The notes beneath the pieces are model-generated. The model worked only from the letters and a program-made list of their open reading frames with translations. It did not search any database and was not told the origin of the DNA. The position numbers were made by a program, and so were the translations under genes. DNA of 64,000 nucleotides. Source: an uncultured Phascolarctobacterium sp. Its GTDB lineage: Bacteria; Bacillota; Negativicutes; Acidaminococcales; Acidaminococcaceae. The stretch lies in NCBI GenBank assembly GCA_900544795.1, contig UQWM01000003.1, forward strand, positions 1-64,000, written 5' to 3'. Shown here piece by piece: positions 8,540-16,951 of the stretch; the first letter of the stretch is position 1, and the number at the start of each line of letters is the position of its first letter.

Positions 8540-8646
8540 TTCCTCTCATCTATCAAGAATGTTCTTGCAGGATTTAGCACCATAGCTAGGCTTGGTTGCC
8601 GGGTTTCACAGGGCCTGTCCCTCCACCGCTCTCGATAAGAGTGTGT
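8540..8646 (-). promoter_or_regulatory. SAM-I (S-box) riboswitch aptamer
   Basis: On the minus strand the sequence has the S-box consensus in order: CTTATCGAGAG, GGTGGAGGGACAGGCCC, TGAAACCCGGCAACC, GGTGCTAAATCCTGC, and the closing GATGAGAG. High S-adenosylmethionine would favour the downstream terminator and shut off metQ. Confidence 0.95.
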
Positions 8647-8661
8647 TATTCGATTGGTATT

Positions 8662-8690
8662 ATGATAGCTCAACTAAATAAGCTTGTCAA
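8662..8690 (-). promoter_or_regulatory. metQ: Sigma-A promoter of metQ
   Basis: On the minus strand TTGACA (8690-8685) and TATCAT (8667-8662) are separated by 17 nt. The predicted start lies just upstream of the riboswitch. Confidence 0.75.
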
Positions 8691-8694
8691 GACT

Positions 8695-8732
8695 TTTGCA
8701 AAAAATAAGGAACTGCTTCTGCAGTTCCTTAA
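8695..8732 (-). terminator. Terminator of the malic enzyme-fumarase operon
   Basis: A 10-bp stem AAGGAACTGC/GCAGTTCCTT with a 4-nt loop, followed on the minus strand by an interrupted U-run. Confidence 0.85.
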
Positions 8733-8748
8733 AGATTTGTTAAATTTG

Positions 8749-9312
8749 TTACTCTTTACTGTATTTGGCAATGCCAACTTTATAAAAATCGTTGCCTTCG
8801 CTGTCGATACAGACGATAGCAGGAAAATCTTTAACTTCATAACGGCGAATAGCTTCAGGCCCTAAATCTTCATAGGCAATCATTTCTTCGCCTTTGATAG
8901 ATTTTGCAATAACTGCTGCCGCTCCGCCAATAGCAGCAAAATAAACAGCGCCATGCTCCACGCAGGCATCAATAACTTCCTGCGACCGCAGTCCTTTACC
9001 GATCATCCCACGCATACCCTGTTCGATCATCGTCGGGGTATATTTGTCCATACGCCCACTGGTCGTCGGTCCAGCACTGCCAACTACTTCACCGGGTTTA
9101 GTAGGGCTTGGACCTACGTAATAAATCACCTGATCCCTTACATCGAAGGGTAATTGCTCTCCCTTGGCCAGTGCTTCTGTCATACGCTTATGTGCCGCAT
9201 CACGGGCAGTATAGATGTAACCGCTGATACGTACTACATCACCTGCATGCAGGTCTTTGATCGTAGCTTCGCTTAAAGGAGCATTGATATATTTGATAAT
9301 AGCTTCACTCAT
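8749..9312 (-). CDS. Class I fumarate hydratase, beta subunit
   Basis: A 187-residue C-terminal (beta) subunit of the two-subunit, iron-sulfur, oxygen-sensitive fumarase that interconverts fumarate and L-malate in the cytoplasm. Landmarks are GDVVRISGYIYTARDAAHKR, YVGPSPTKPGEVVGSAGPTT, SGRMDKYTP and the C-terminal FPAIVCIDSEGNDFY segment. It follows the alpha subunit by 12 nt and is last in an operon with malic enzyme. Close relatives (L-tartrate dehydratase beta) share the fold; the fumarase call is favoured by the malic enzyme neighbour. Confidence 0.9.
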   Translation of the reverse strand: MSEAIIKYINAPLSEATIKDLHAGDVVRISGYIYTARDAAHKRMTEALAKGEQLPFDVRDQVIYYVGPSPTKPGEVVGSAGPTTSGRMDKYTPTMIEQGMRGMIGKGLRSQEVIDACVEHGAVYFAAIGGAAAVIAKSIKGEEMIAYEDLGPEAIRRYEVKDFPAIVCIDSEGNDFYKVGIAKYSKE

Positions 9313-9324
9313 CCCAAGCCCTCC

Positions 9325-10170
9325 TTACAATACCATTTCTGCACGGCGTGCAGCATGGCAGTTCAGATTAACGGCAATCGGCAGGCCGCCGATATGGGTA
9401 GGCGCATATTCGATATTAACGGCTACGGCAGTAGTGCTGCCGCCCAGGCCGGAAGGGCCTACGCCTGTCATATTTACACGTTTGAGCAGTTCTTTTTCCA
9501 GCTCTGCATACTGCGGATCGGCGTTATGCTCGCCCACCTTGCGGGTGAGGGAATATTTAGCCATCAGCGCCGCTTTTTCCATATTGCCGCCGATGCCTAC
9601 GCCTACAGTAACAGGCGGGCAGGGGTTCGGGCCGGCAGTGCGCACGGTATCAACAACGAATTTGATAACGCCTTCGACGCCGTCAGAAGGTTTGAGCATT
9701 TTTAAAGCGCCCATATTTTCGCTGCCACAGCCTTTCGGTGAAACAGTGATCTTTACCTTGTCGCCGGGCACGATAGTTGTATGAATGATAGCCGGCGTGT
9801 TATCACCAGTGTTTTTGCGTACAAATAACGGATCGTCAACCGAGGATTTACGCAGATAGCCGCCTACATAACCGTCGGCGATACCGGCATTGATAGCCTC
9901 ATACAGGTCGCCATCCACAAAATGTACTTCCTGTCCGATCTCCATAAAAACAACGGTCAGGCCGGTGTCCTGGCAAATTGGCACATCTTTGGCTTTCGCC
10001 AGTTCGGCATTCTCAACGATAGTCGTTAATATTTCCTGCCCCAAAGGAGATTCTTCGGTGACGATAGATGCTTTCAATTTTTCCAGCAGCTCTTCCGGCA
10101 GGTAATAGCAGGAATCTTTAGAAAGCTTGCTGACAGCAGCAGTTATCTCCTGAACTTTTATCTCGCGCAT
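9325..10170 (-). CDS. Class I fumarate hydratase, alpha subunit
   Basis: The 281-residue alpha subunit, which carries the [4Fe-4S] cluster. The likely cluster cysteines are in VPICQDTG, SPKGCGSENMG and NPCPPVTVGVGIGG. ATG 10170 (MREIKVQEI) is preferred over a longer frame into the preceding gene because AGGAGG lies 5 nt upstream. Together with the beta subunit and malic enzyme it would let the cell channel malate to fumarate (towards succinate) or fumarate to malate and pyruvate. An L(+)-tartrate dehydratase is the main alternative. Confidence 0.9.
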   Translation of the reverse strand: MREIKVQEITAAVSKLSKDSCYYLPEELLEKLKASIVTEESPLGQEILTTIVENAELAKAKDVPICQDTGLTVVFMEIGQEVHFVDGDLYEAINAGIADGYVGGYLRKSSVDDPLFVRKNTGDNTPAIIHTTIVPGDKVKITVSPKGCGSENMGALKMLKPSDGVEGVIKFVVDTVRTAGPNPCPPVTVGVGIGGNMEKAALMAKYSLTRKVGEHNADPQYAELEKELLKRVNMTGVGPSGLGGSTTAVAVNIEYAPTHIGGLPIAVNLNCHAARRAEMVL

Positions 10171-10180
10171 AATGGCCTCC

Positions 10181-11407
10181 TTATCTGCCGACACGTTTAG
10201 CAGTGTTGGCACGCACTTCTTCGGGATCGACTTTAACGCGGGCAATACCGATTTCCATAGCTACACGAGCCACGGCAGCGGCAACAGCCGGAGCTACACG
10301 CGGGTCGAAAGCATCGGGAACCACATAATCAGCACGCAGGTCTTTTTCGTCGATCAGGTCGGAAATAGCATACACAGCGGCAACCTTCATTTCTTCAGTG
10401 ATCGCTTTCGCACGCACATCCATAGCGCCGCGGAAAACGCCCGGGAATACGGTGACGTTGTTGACCTGGTTGGGGCTGTCGCTGCGGCCAGTGCCTGCAA
10501 CAGCAGCTCCTGCTGCGATAGCGTCGTCGTAAGATGTTTCCGGCACCGGGTTAGCCAGTGCAAAAACAATAGCTTTATCAGCCATGCTGGCAATGATTTC
10601 TTTAGTGAAAACGTTAGGAGCGGAAACACCGATCAAAACGTCGGCGCCCTTAGCGATATCAGCCAGGTTGCCTTTTTGATGTTCTTTATTGGTGACGGTA
10701 GCCAGATAAGCCTGGATACGGTCCAAATCAGCATCGATGCCTTCATACAAAGCGCCAAAACGGTCGACCATGGTCACATTTTCGGCACCCATGCTGATAA
10801 GCAGGCGGCCGATAGCAGAACCGGCAGCACCGCAGCCGTTAACGACGAATTTAGCAGTTTTCATATCTTTCTTAACGAAGCGCAAAGCACCGATAACTGC
10901 TGCCAAACAAGCAATAGCAGTACCGTGCTGGTCGTCGTGGAAGACCGGGATATCGCAGATTTTTTTCAGCTCGCATTCGATATCATAGCATTTAGGAGAC
11001 GAAATATCTTCCAAGTTGATACCGGCAAAGCTGGGCTGCAAAATACGTACCGTCTCAATGATTTTGGCCGGGTCTTTAGTATCGATACAGATCGGCACAG
11101 CGTCTACATCGCCAAAGGTTTTAAACAATGCGGCCTTGCCTTCCATAACAGGCATTGCGGCTTCCGGGCCAATGTCGCCCAGTCCAAGCACACGGGTGCC
11201 GTCGCTGACGATAGCGACCATATTGCCGCGGCAGGTATATTCAAAGGACATATCTTTGTTTTCTTTGATCTCTTTACAGGGTTCAGCGACACCTGGGGTA
11301 TACGCCAAAGCCAAATCTTCGCGGGTCTTGATAGGAACCTTACTTACAACGGCAAGCTTACCGTGGTTTTCCAAATGGAGTTTCAAAGCATCGTCACGTA
11401 ATGTCAT
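10181..11407 (-). CDS. NAD(P)-dependent malic enzyme
   Basis: A 408-residue short-form malic enzyme that oxidatively decarboxylates L-malate to pyruvate and CO2. N-terminal domain motifs are AYTPGVAEPCKEI (catalytic Tyr), GLGDIGPEAAMPVMEGKA, and the metal-binding FHDDQHGTA. The C-terminal domain has a Rossmann motif (VNGCGAAGSAIGRLL) and FALANPVPE. ATG 11407 follows GGGGG with 9-nt spacing. It leads the malic enzyme-fumarase operon and has an 18-bp perfect palindrome just upstream. Cofactor choice cannot be read from the sequence. Confidence 0.93.
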   Translation of the reverse strand: MTLRDDALKLHLENHGKLAVVSKVPIKTREDLALAYTPGVAEPCKEIKENKDMSFEYTCRGNMVAIVSDGTRVLGLGDIGPEAAMPVMEGKAALFKTFGDVDAVPICIDTKDPAKIIETVRILQPSFAGINLEDISSPKCYDIECELKKICDIPVFHDDQHGTAIACLAAVIGALRFVKKDMKTAKFVVNGCGAAGSAIGRLLISMGAENVTMVDRFGALYEGIDADLDRIQAYLATVTNKEHQKGNLADIAKGADVLIGVSAPNVFTKEIIASMADKAIVFALANPVPETSYDDAIAAGAAVAGTGRSDSPNQVNNVTVFPGVFRGAMDVRAKAITEEMKVAAVYAISDLIDEKDLRADYVVPDAFDPRVAPAVAAAVARVAMEIGIARVKVDPEEVRANTAKRVGR

Positions 11408-11430
11408 ACATTATTACCCCCGTAATTTCA

Positions 11431-11448
11431 ATTTAGTATATACTAAAT
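11431..11448. promoter_or_regulatory. 18-bp palindrome upstream of malic enzyme (candidate operator)
   Basis: ATTTAGTATATACTAAAT is a perfect inverted repeat 24 bases before the start codon. Its position and symmetry fit a dimeric repressor site, for example of the GntR or LysR class. The binding protein is unknown. Confidence 0.5.
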
Positions 11449-11538
11449 ATTGTAAATGAATTATACTGCTTTTTCAAGTAGCAAGCGTCAGAATTTTAAG
11501 TTTTTTTACAAATTAAAAGCTTGCCTGACACGACGGCA

Positions 11539-12018
11539 CTATAATTTGTAAAGCTCAGCTTCCGGGCGTTCTCCTTCTTTAACAGTTAATACAGCAAACG
11601 TAGCTCCCATTTCGCTGCGTGGTAAAACAGGGCTGCCGGGATTAACAAGCAGTACATCACCGAACCATTTTACCAAAGGTACGTGCGTATGTCCGAAAAC
11701 CACAATATCAGCTTCCAGCTTACGTGCCCACCAGGCCAGTTCGGATACCTGATACCCATGCAGATAACGATGTCCATGCGTCAGCCAGATACGCTGCCCC
11801 GCCAACGTAATAAATTCGTCTACATTTGCTTTCCCTTCGCCGGGATCTGTATTGCCGCATACTGCCAGTAACGGCAGCTTGGTTTCGGCAACTAAAAAAC
11901 GTCCATCCTGACTGTAATCTCCGGTATGAAACCAATATTCAACAGGCGGCACAGCATGCAGAACCTGCCTGATGGCTTGTTTGCTGCCGTGAGTATCGCC
12001 GGTAATACCGATTTTCAC
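11539..12018 (-). CDS. YfcE/MJ0936-family metallophosphodiesterase
   Basis: A calcineurin-like phosphodiesterase of about 159 residues. All metal-binding motifs are present in order: GITGDTHG, HTGDYSQDG, CGNTDP, LTHGHRY, FGHTHVP, then LVNPGSPVLPR. Such enzymes hydrolyse phosphodiesters such as bis-pNPP; the natural substrate is unknown. The likely start is GTG 12018, which overlaps the rdgB stop by 3 nt (GTGA) and has GGGGGA upstream; a TTG at 12033 lacks a site. The rdgB-yfcE order is common in Firmicutes and suggests translational coupling. Confidence 0.9.
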   Translation of the reverse strand: MKIGITGDTHGSKQAIRQVLHAVPPVEYWFHTGDYSQDGRFLVAETKLPLLAVCGNTDPGEGKANVDEFITLAGQRIWLTHGHRYLHGYQVSELAWWARKLEADIVVFGHTHVPLVKWFGDVLLVNPGSPVLPRSEMGATFAVLTVKEGERPEAELYKL

Positions 12019-12605
12019 TTCATTTTCCCCCAATTCGCAACAAGTTTTTTAATAGCTTTGCCGCGATGGCTGATTTTATTTTTCTCCTGCATCGTAGCTT
12101 CGCCCATACCCTTATGCAGTTCTGTTGACCAAAACAGAGGATCATAACCAAATCCCTCTGTCCCTAACGGCTCATGCAGCAGCATACCATCACAAATGCC
12201 GTCGCTTTCCAATAAAATTTTTCCGTTAGGAGCTGCCACGGCTAATGCACAACGGAAACGGCAAGTACGTTTTACCTGAAATTTCATCGTCTGCAGCAGC
12301 AGTTTGTTGTTTTCTTCGTCCGTAGCTTCCTCGCCGGCATAACGCGCACTGCGCACGCCTGGAGCCCCCTCCAGTGCCAGTACTTCTAATCCTGAATCAT
12401 CGGCGATACATGGCAGCCCTGTTTCTTTAGCATAATAAACAGCCTTCAGTCGGGCATTGGCCATAAAAGTTTTCCCTGTTTCTTCTGGTTCAGGCACATT
12501 CGGCCATTCTTCCAATGAACGTAATTCCACCTCCAAATCTTTCATCAATACTTTAAATTCTTCAAGTTTCCCGGGATTACGTGTTGCAATAACAATTTCT
12601 TTCAT
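12015..12605 (-). CDS. rdgB: XTP/dITP diphosphatase (RdgB/HAM1)
   Basis: A 196-residue house-cleaning pyrophosphatase that removes non-canonical purine nucleotides (ITP, dITP, XTP) before incorporation. Family motifs are ATRNPGKLEEF, ADDSGLEV, GAPGVRSARYAG, GFGYDPLF and SHRGKAIKKL. Length is normal. The stop overlaps the start of the downstream phosphodiesterase. Confidence 0.95.
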   Translation of the reverse strand: MKEIVIATRNPGKLEEFKVLMKDLEVELRSLEEWPNVPEPEETGKTFMANARLKAVYYAKETGLPCIADDSGLEVLALEGAPGVRSARYAGEEATDEENNKLLLQTMKFQVKRTCRFRCALAVAAPNGKILLESDGICDGMLLHEPLGTEGFGYDPLFWSTELHKGMGEATMQEKNKISHRGKAIKKLVANWGKMK

Positions 12606-12656
12606 TAGTTTTCTTTACTCCGTTTCCTAATCTTTGAAGGCATCAGCCTATTTTAA

Positions 12657-13973
12657 TTACAAACTTTCTATTTCACCATCAGCTATGTGCTGCACTAAAA
12701 CATACTGCCATTTGCCATTACGTTTTTCCAGCTGTGCTTCGTCATAAGCAGTTTGCCGGCATTCACTGCAGGTATCGCGTTTCAACGAAACGATAAACGC
12801 GCTCTGATCTCCGAAGCGTGTTCCTGCAGCCGCAGTCCTGATCGTAAGATAACCGCTGCATTGCCTGCAATAATGAGCGGTCTCGATCTGTTCTTCTCTG
12901 ATCCCTTCTTCATCATAATAAATGCTTTTCTTCCTGCTCCAGCTATTACCGCATTTTGCCAGCAGCTCTTTTCTGGTGCTAAACCGACTGCGCCACAATT
13001 CACCTGTTTCAGCAATCAGCTGATCGACACGTTTATTACAGCGCTCATCCTGCTGCCGCAAATCGCTTTGGTCAGGCTCTACCACTTTGCTGTAGTCCAT
13101 ATCCGCCATTGCCAAAATGATACCTGTATTAACATAGGGCAGCGCAGCCTCTACAGAATAGCCGCCCTCCAGTACTGCAATATCAGCCTGCAATTTATCG
13201 GCTAATTTGGCATATCCCTGCGCTGTTACAGCCATTGAAGCCAGAGGATCACTGAAATGATTATCCTGACCTGCTGAATTAATGATCAGCTCCGGCTCAA
13301 AATCATCAAGAATATGCTGGATCAGACCATCATATAATCTGTGCAGTCCCTCATCACCTGTTCCCGGCAGCAGCGGCAGGTTGATATTTGTACCCCAGGC
13401 TGCCGGACTGCCGGCTTCATCAGGAAAACCCGTACCGGGATACAAGGTCCTGCCGTCCTGATGAAAAGAAATATATAAAGTATCAGGATCATGATAAAAA
13501 ATATCCTGCGAACCATCGCCATGATGTACGTCAGTATCGACAACAGCGATTTTTTTGATTCCATAAACACTGCGCAGATACTCCACCATCACCGCTTCAA
13601 TATTAACAGTGCAAAAACCGCGGATTCCGTGAACTACACGCATTGCATGATGCCCAGGTGGTCGTACCAGTGCGAAAGCACGTTTCACTTCGCCTGCCAG
13701 TACGGCATCAGCTGCCGCCAGGCAACCGCCTGCCGAAGTCAGATGCGCCGGCGTTATCAGCCGCGCAATAGAAGGCACGCCGATATGGGCACGCTGCAGA
13801 TCGTTGATCTCGGCCAGCCGAGGCCGGTATTCCCTGATCTGCGGCAAATCGAACAACCCTTCCTCCAGCAACTGGTCACGGGTATATAATAAACGTTCCT
13901 GACGTTCCGGGTGAGTCGGTGAGATCATCCAGTCAAACGCCGGAAAAAATACCAAGCCAAGATTTGGTTTCAA
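12657..13973 (-). CDS. Histone-deacetylase-like (AcuC-type) hydrolase with C-terminal zinc-ribbon extension
   Basis: The first 300 or so residues are a class II HDAC/acetoin-utilisation type deacetylase. Motifs are RPPGHHA (catalytic histidines), VDTDVHHGDGSQ (zinc Asp and His), ISFHQDG, NSAGQDNH (zinc Asp) and LEGGYS. About 130 extra residues at the C-terminus hold two CxxC pairs (YCRQC near residue 375, TCSEC near 405), suggesting a zinc ribbon not usual in bacterial AcuC. The ATG overlaps the upstream hydantoinase stop (ATGA), so the two are translationally coupled. The substrate is unknown; candidates are acetyl-lysine proteins or acetylated small amines. Confidence 0.85.
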   Translation of the reverse strand: MKPNLGLVFFPAFDWMISPTHPERQERLLYTRDQLLEEGLFDLPQIREYRPRLAEINDLQRAHIGVPSIARLITPAHLTSAGGCLAAADAVLAGEVKRAFALVRPPGHHAMRVVHGIRGFCTVNIEAVMVEYLRSVYGIKKIAVVDTDVHHGDGSQDIFYHDPDTLYISFHQDGRTLYPGTGFPDEAGSPAAWGTNINLPLLPGTGDEGLHRLYDGLIQHILDDFEPELIINSAGQDNHFSDPLASMAVTAQGYAKLADKLQADIAVLEGGYSVEAALPYVNTGIILAMADMDYSKVVEPDQSDLRQQDERCNKRVDQLIAETGELWRSRFSTRKELLAKCGNSWSRKKSIYYDEEGIREEQIETAHYCRQCSGYLTIRTAAAGTRFGDQSAFIVSLKRDTCSECRQTAYDEAQLEKRNGKWQYVLVQHIADGEIESL

Positions 13974-15628
13974 AACGCCACCTCCCTGCCGGTCACAGTT
14001 TGCAGGATGCCGGGTTTTAGCTGCATCCTCAGCGAAATGATCTCGCCGCTGTCGTAATAGCCGTGGATAGTTCTGAAAAACTCTTTACTGATCACTTCAG
14101 CTTCCTGCCCCGGCAGCTGCCAGGCTTTAGCCTGCTCATGCAGCCATGCTGCCAAAAGTTCTTCCGCCATTTTCATACTGAAGCCACTGGGCAGCCGTTC
14201 ACGCTGTCCGCTCTCCGGGATCAGATAATACCCTTCCGTAGTATCGGCCCGCAGACTGGCAGCTAAAGTCGGCCGAGCCAGTGCCGCTCCGACTGCATTA
14301 GCAACAGTTGCGCCAGCCGGTATTTCCACAGGCAGTCCCATCCGTTCTCCCAAAGCCATAATCAAACCTGCTGCGCCACCGCCGACGCCTACAAGCAGCT
14401 CCGGCTCAAATTCAGTCCCTTTAATAACATCGTTGACAGTGTAAACAGGCTGAATACTCCATTCATGCAGCATTTCGTTAATCGTAGCTTCAATAACAGA
14501 CACTGCCGCAGCGATAATAGCACCGGCAACGTCAGCCACACTTTCTTCAGGCTGCCTGAACTGCTCCATAGCGTTTTTCGCAGCTTCCGCATCGCCAAAG
14601 CTTACCAAGCCCGCAGTTATCAACGCATCGGATAAAGTCGGCTCCTTACCGCCGACTGCCATAGCCGGCCCAACCCGTTCAGGGCCAACTATAAAGCCAG
14701 CCTCACTTCGTTTGATGCGGCTGTCGCCGCCGATACCGATGCTGCGCATATGGAACGAACGCACAGCCGTCGGATAACCGGCCACCTTCGCCCCCTGCTT
14801 CGCCAATAGCGGCAGGCCGTTCTCCCAAAAAGCAATATCCGTAGTCGTGCCGCCCACATCCAACGAAATACTCTTTCCCTGTGGTGCTCCCAGTGCTTCG
14901 ATGCCCAGCACGCTGGCCGCCGGCCCTGTAAAAATGGCCTCTACCGGCTGGCTCAAAGCCACTTCCAGTGGCAGTGTGCCACCGTCAGCCTTCAGCACAT
15001 GCACCGGTGCCATGATATTGCGTTCATACAGGCTATTTTGCACCTGCCAGCAAAAAGATTTAAAAGTTTTATATACCGCTGCTGCAAAATAAGCAGAATT
15101 CGTGCGTCTGACAAAGTTCAACTCGCCGGAAAGTTCCGAACCGAGAAAAATTTTCTCATAACCGCAATCTTTCAGTTCTCCTGCAAGTGCATATTCATTT
15201 TCAGGATTACGTACCGAAAATTTTCCGGACACAGCCGCCATTTTGTTTTTTGCCTTAGACAGTAAGCCCTGATGCTTCTGCCAGTCAATACGAGCTGTTA
15301 TTTTACCGCGATGATCGACATAGCCGCTCACATAATAAGGCTCTACAGGAAAGCTCTTACTAACATTCATTCCCGGTCCTGTCATCACAGCCAAAAATAC
15401 CGGATCAGTTCGGCCTTCTGTTAAAGCGTTAGTTACGATTGTGCTGGAAATCACTACCCGTTCAATATTATAAACTTCCTGCTCCTGCAAAACCTCATCC
15501 AGCGCTGCCAAAATACCGCGCAGCACTTCCTCATGCGTGGTCTTGCGCTTGGCCTGTGCTATGATCTGGCCTCTCCCTATCAGCACGGCATCTGTAAAAG
15601 TACCGCCTACATCGATTCCCAGTAACAT
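13970..15628 (-). CDS. Hydantoinase/oxoprolinase-family protein (HyuA-like, short form)
   Basis: About 552 residues with an actin-like ATPase fold: GIDVGGTFTDAVLIG at the N-terminus, STIVTNALTEG, SLDVGGTTTDIAFW in the middle, and GVGGGAAGLIMALGERM. It resembles the N-terminal part of ATP-dependent hydantoinases/5-oxoprolinases but lacks the usual B-subunit partner. The start is taken at ATG 15628, where GGTGAGG is close upstream; an alternative TTG at 15652 has no visible site. Coupling to an HDAC-like deacetylase is unusual. Function cannot be assigned beyond an ATP-dependent amide or ring hydrolase. Confidence 0.8.
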   Translation of the reverse strand: MLLGIDVGGTFTDAVLIGRGQIIAQAKRKTTHEEVLRGILAALDEVLQEQEVYNIERVVISSTIVTNALTEGRTDPVFLAVMTGPGMNVSKSFPVEPYYVSGYVDHRGKITARIDWQKHQGLLSKAKNKMAAVSGKFSVRNPENEYALAGELKDCGYEKIFLGSELSGELNFVRRTNSAYFAAAVYKTFKSFCWQVQNSLYERNIMAPVHVLKADGGTLPLEVALSQPVEAIFTGPAASVLGIEALGAPQGKSISLDVGGTTTDIAFWENGLPLLAKQGAKVAGYPTAVRSFHMRSIGIGGDSRIKRSEAGFIVGPERVGPAMAVGGKEPTLSDALITAGLVSFGDAEAAKNAMEQFRQPEESVADVAGAIIAAAVSVIEATINEMLHEWSIQPVYTVNDVIKGTEFEPELLVGVGGGAAGLIMALGERMGLPVEIPAGATVANAVGAALARPTLAASLRADTTEGYYLIPESGQRERLPSGFSMKMAEELLAAWLHEQAKAWQLPGQEAEVISKEFFRTIHGYYDSGEIISLRMQLKPGILQTVTGREVAF

Positions 15629-15720
15629 CTCCTCACCCCGCTTTCCGTACAATGCTTAACATTTTATAATTCCATATCCATACTGAAAAAACCTGCCAAA
15701 AGTAAAAATTATTCCAAAAA

Positions 15721-15745
15721 GAAAAACCGCCTTCCGGCGGTTTTA
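15721..15745 (-). terminator. Terminator of the 17.85-15.76 kb gene group
   Basis: Stem AAAACCGCC/GGCGGTTTT with a TTCC loop, followed on the minus strand by UUUUUCUUUUU. Confidence 0.85.
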
Positions 15746-15759
15746 ATTGAATTTTTATA

Positions 15760-16284
15760 TTATGCCAGCAAAGCCTGCAGCTCATCTTTATGCAAAGTAA
15801 TAATTTTTTTGACAGTGTAGAGCGCAGTTCGTCCACGGCAATCAAGAAACAGCGCAATGTCCACATCCGGCATGCCTTCGACAGCCTGCTTCAAAGTAAC
15901 GCCATGTTCCGGCACCAGCTCAAATTTTACAACCATCGTCTTCTTTACACCAGGTCCAAGCAGCATTGCTTCGAAATAGTCATCTTCACGCGGCGCTTCT
16001 TTTAAATTGACGCGTCCGCGCAGCTGGGCATCAGCATATTGTTCCTGCGGCAGATACACACGGATAAATGCATCCAAGATAATGCCTTCTTCTTTGCCAT
16101 CGTTATGCATCGGCAGCTCAACTTCAAACTCCAGCTTCTTTTCGCTGCGTTTAATCAGTATGGCTTTAGTACGCTGAGTAACTTCAAAAAACATTTCTTC
16201 CTTGCCCTGAAGCAAGATATATATTCCGATTACAACAACTGCCAATAAAATCAGTGCTGCAATAACTTTTAAAATGAAAAGCAT
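15760..16284 (-). CDS. Membrane-anchored protein of unknown function
   Basis: A 174-residue protein that I do not recognise. A single hydrophobic helix at residues 3-25 (ending IGIYILL) anchors it. The remainder is soluble and mixed alpha/beta, with no cysteine cluster or known catalytic motif; one Cys-Arg-Gly-Arg segment lies near residue 150. The length of soluble domain suggests a small beta-rich fold. It follows the CofE-like gene by 12 nt and precedes the operon terminator, so it is probably co-transcribed with the small conserved genes upstream. Confidence 0.6.
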   Translation of the reverse strand: MLFILKVIAALILLAVVVIGIYILLQGKEEMFFEVTQRTKAILIKRSEKKLEFEVELPMHNDGKEEGIILDAFIRVYLPQEQYADAQLRGRVNLKEAPREDDYFEAMLLGPGVKKTMVVKFELVPEHGVTLKQAVEGMPDVDIALFLDCRGRTALYTVKKIITLHKDELQALLA

Positions 16285-16296
16285 TTTTTAGCCTCC

Positions 16297-16947
16297 TTAG
16301 CGTGCCCTGCGATAGTTTTTTATAACAACGACCGGTGTTTTCTGACTGCCATTACCAAAAGGATTATCAATCAAAATCTGTGCCACTTCATCAGCATTAA
16401 CACCCTTGGAAACCCCCAGAACACAGGAACGCTTCAAATCGTTAACATCCGCTACTGCCGCTCCAAAAGCACCTGTGCCGCTGGTAATTTCCTCGGCTAC
16501 TTTACTGGGGTTATGCGGTCCGTAAACAATATGCTTGTCATATGGAGGCATCGTACCCGTAACGTCATCGATCAAACGTGCCTGTTCGCCGGCCATTCGA
16601 TAAAACACGCCGGAAACACCCACACATTTCGCAGCAAAGCCGCAGATAACAGCTGTCAATACCCGCGTGCCACCTTCGGCATCGATCAACGCCTGCATAC
16701 TATGCCAGCCTGAAATACTGCCTTTAGACGGGAATAAGCGACATAACACCTTGGCTAAAATTCCCGGTTTAAAATCCTCGCTGCGTTTAGCGCCGCCCTG
16801 GGTAATGGCGACAACGCTCTCAGCAACACAAACTACATCATCAGGGCCTATCTTATCACCACCATACTCAACGATGGCTTCTACGATATCGTCGTGATGG
16901 GTCAGGATACGTGTCGGTACCGGCACGATTTCAAATTTTGTTTCCAT
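16297..16947 (-). CDS. CofE-like (F420-0:gamma-glutamyl ligase family) protein
   Basis: About 216 residues matching the CofE-like domain: an N-terminal FEIVPVPTRILTHHDDIVEAI, then VVCVAESVVAITQGG, and a central GTMPPYDKHIVYGPHNP and SGTGAFGAAVADVNDL. In F420 producers the family adds glutamate to a coenzyme precursor. Firmicutes without F420 often carry such genes, and the reaction there is unknown. ATG 16947 is chosen because GAGGAG lies 7 nt upstream. It overlaps the thioesterase stop region by a few bases short of touching (stop at 16952). Confidence 0.75.
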   Translation of the reverse strand: METKFEIVPVPTRILTHHDDIVEAIVEYGGDKIGPDDVVCVAESVVAITQGGAKRSEDFKPGILAKVLCRLFPSKGSISGWHSMQALIDAEGGTRVLTAVICGFAAKCVGVSGVFYRMAGEQARLIDDVTGTMPPYDKHIVYGPHNPSKVAEEITSGTGAFGAAVADVNDLKRSCVLGVSKGVNADEVAQILIDNPFGNGSQKTPVVVIKNYRRAR

Positions 16948-16951
16948 CTTC

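Noticed and set aside
10172..11401. 409-codon plus-strand frame opposite the malic enzyme
   Set aside because: It mirrors a well-supported gene, has no ribosome site, and its translation is low-complexity (His/Ser/Phe-rich) as expected for an antisense shadow.
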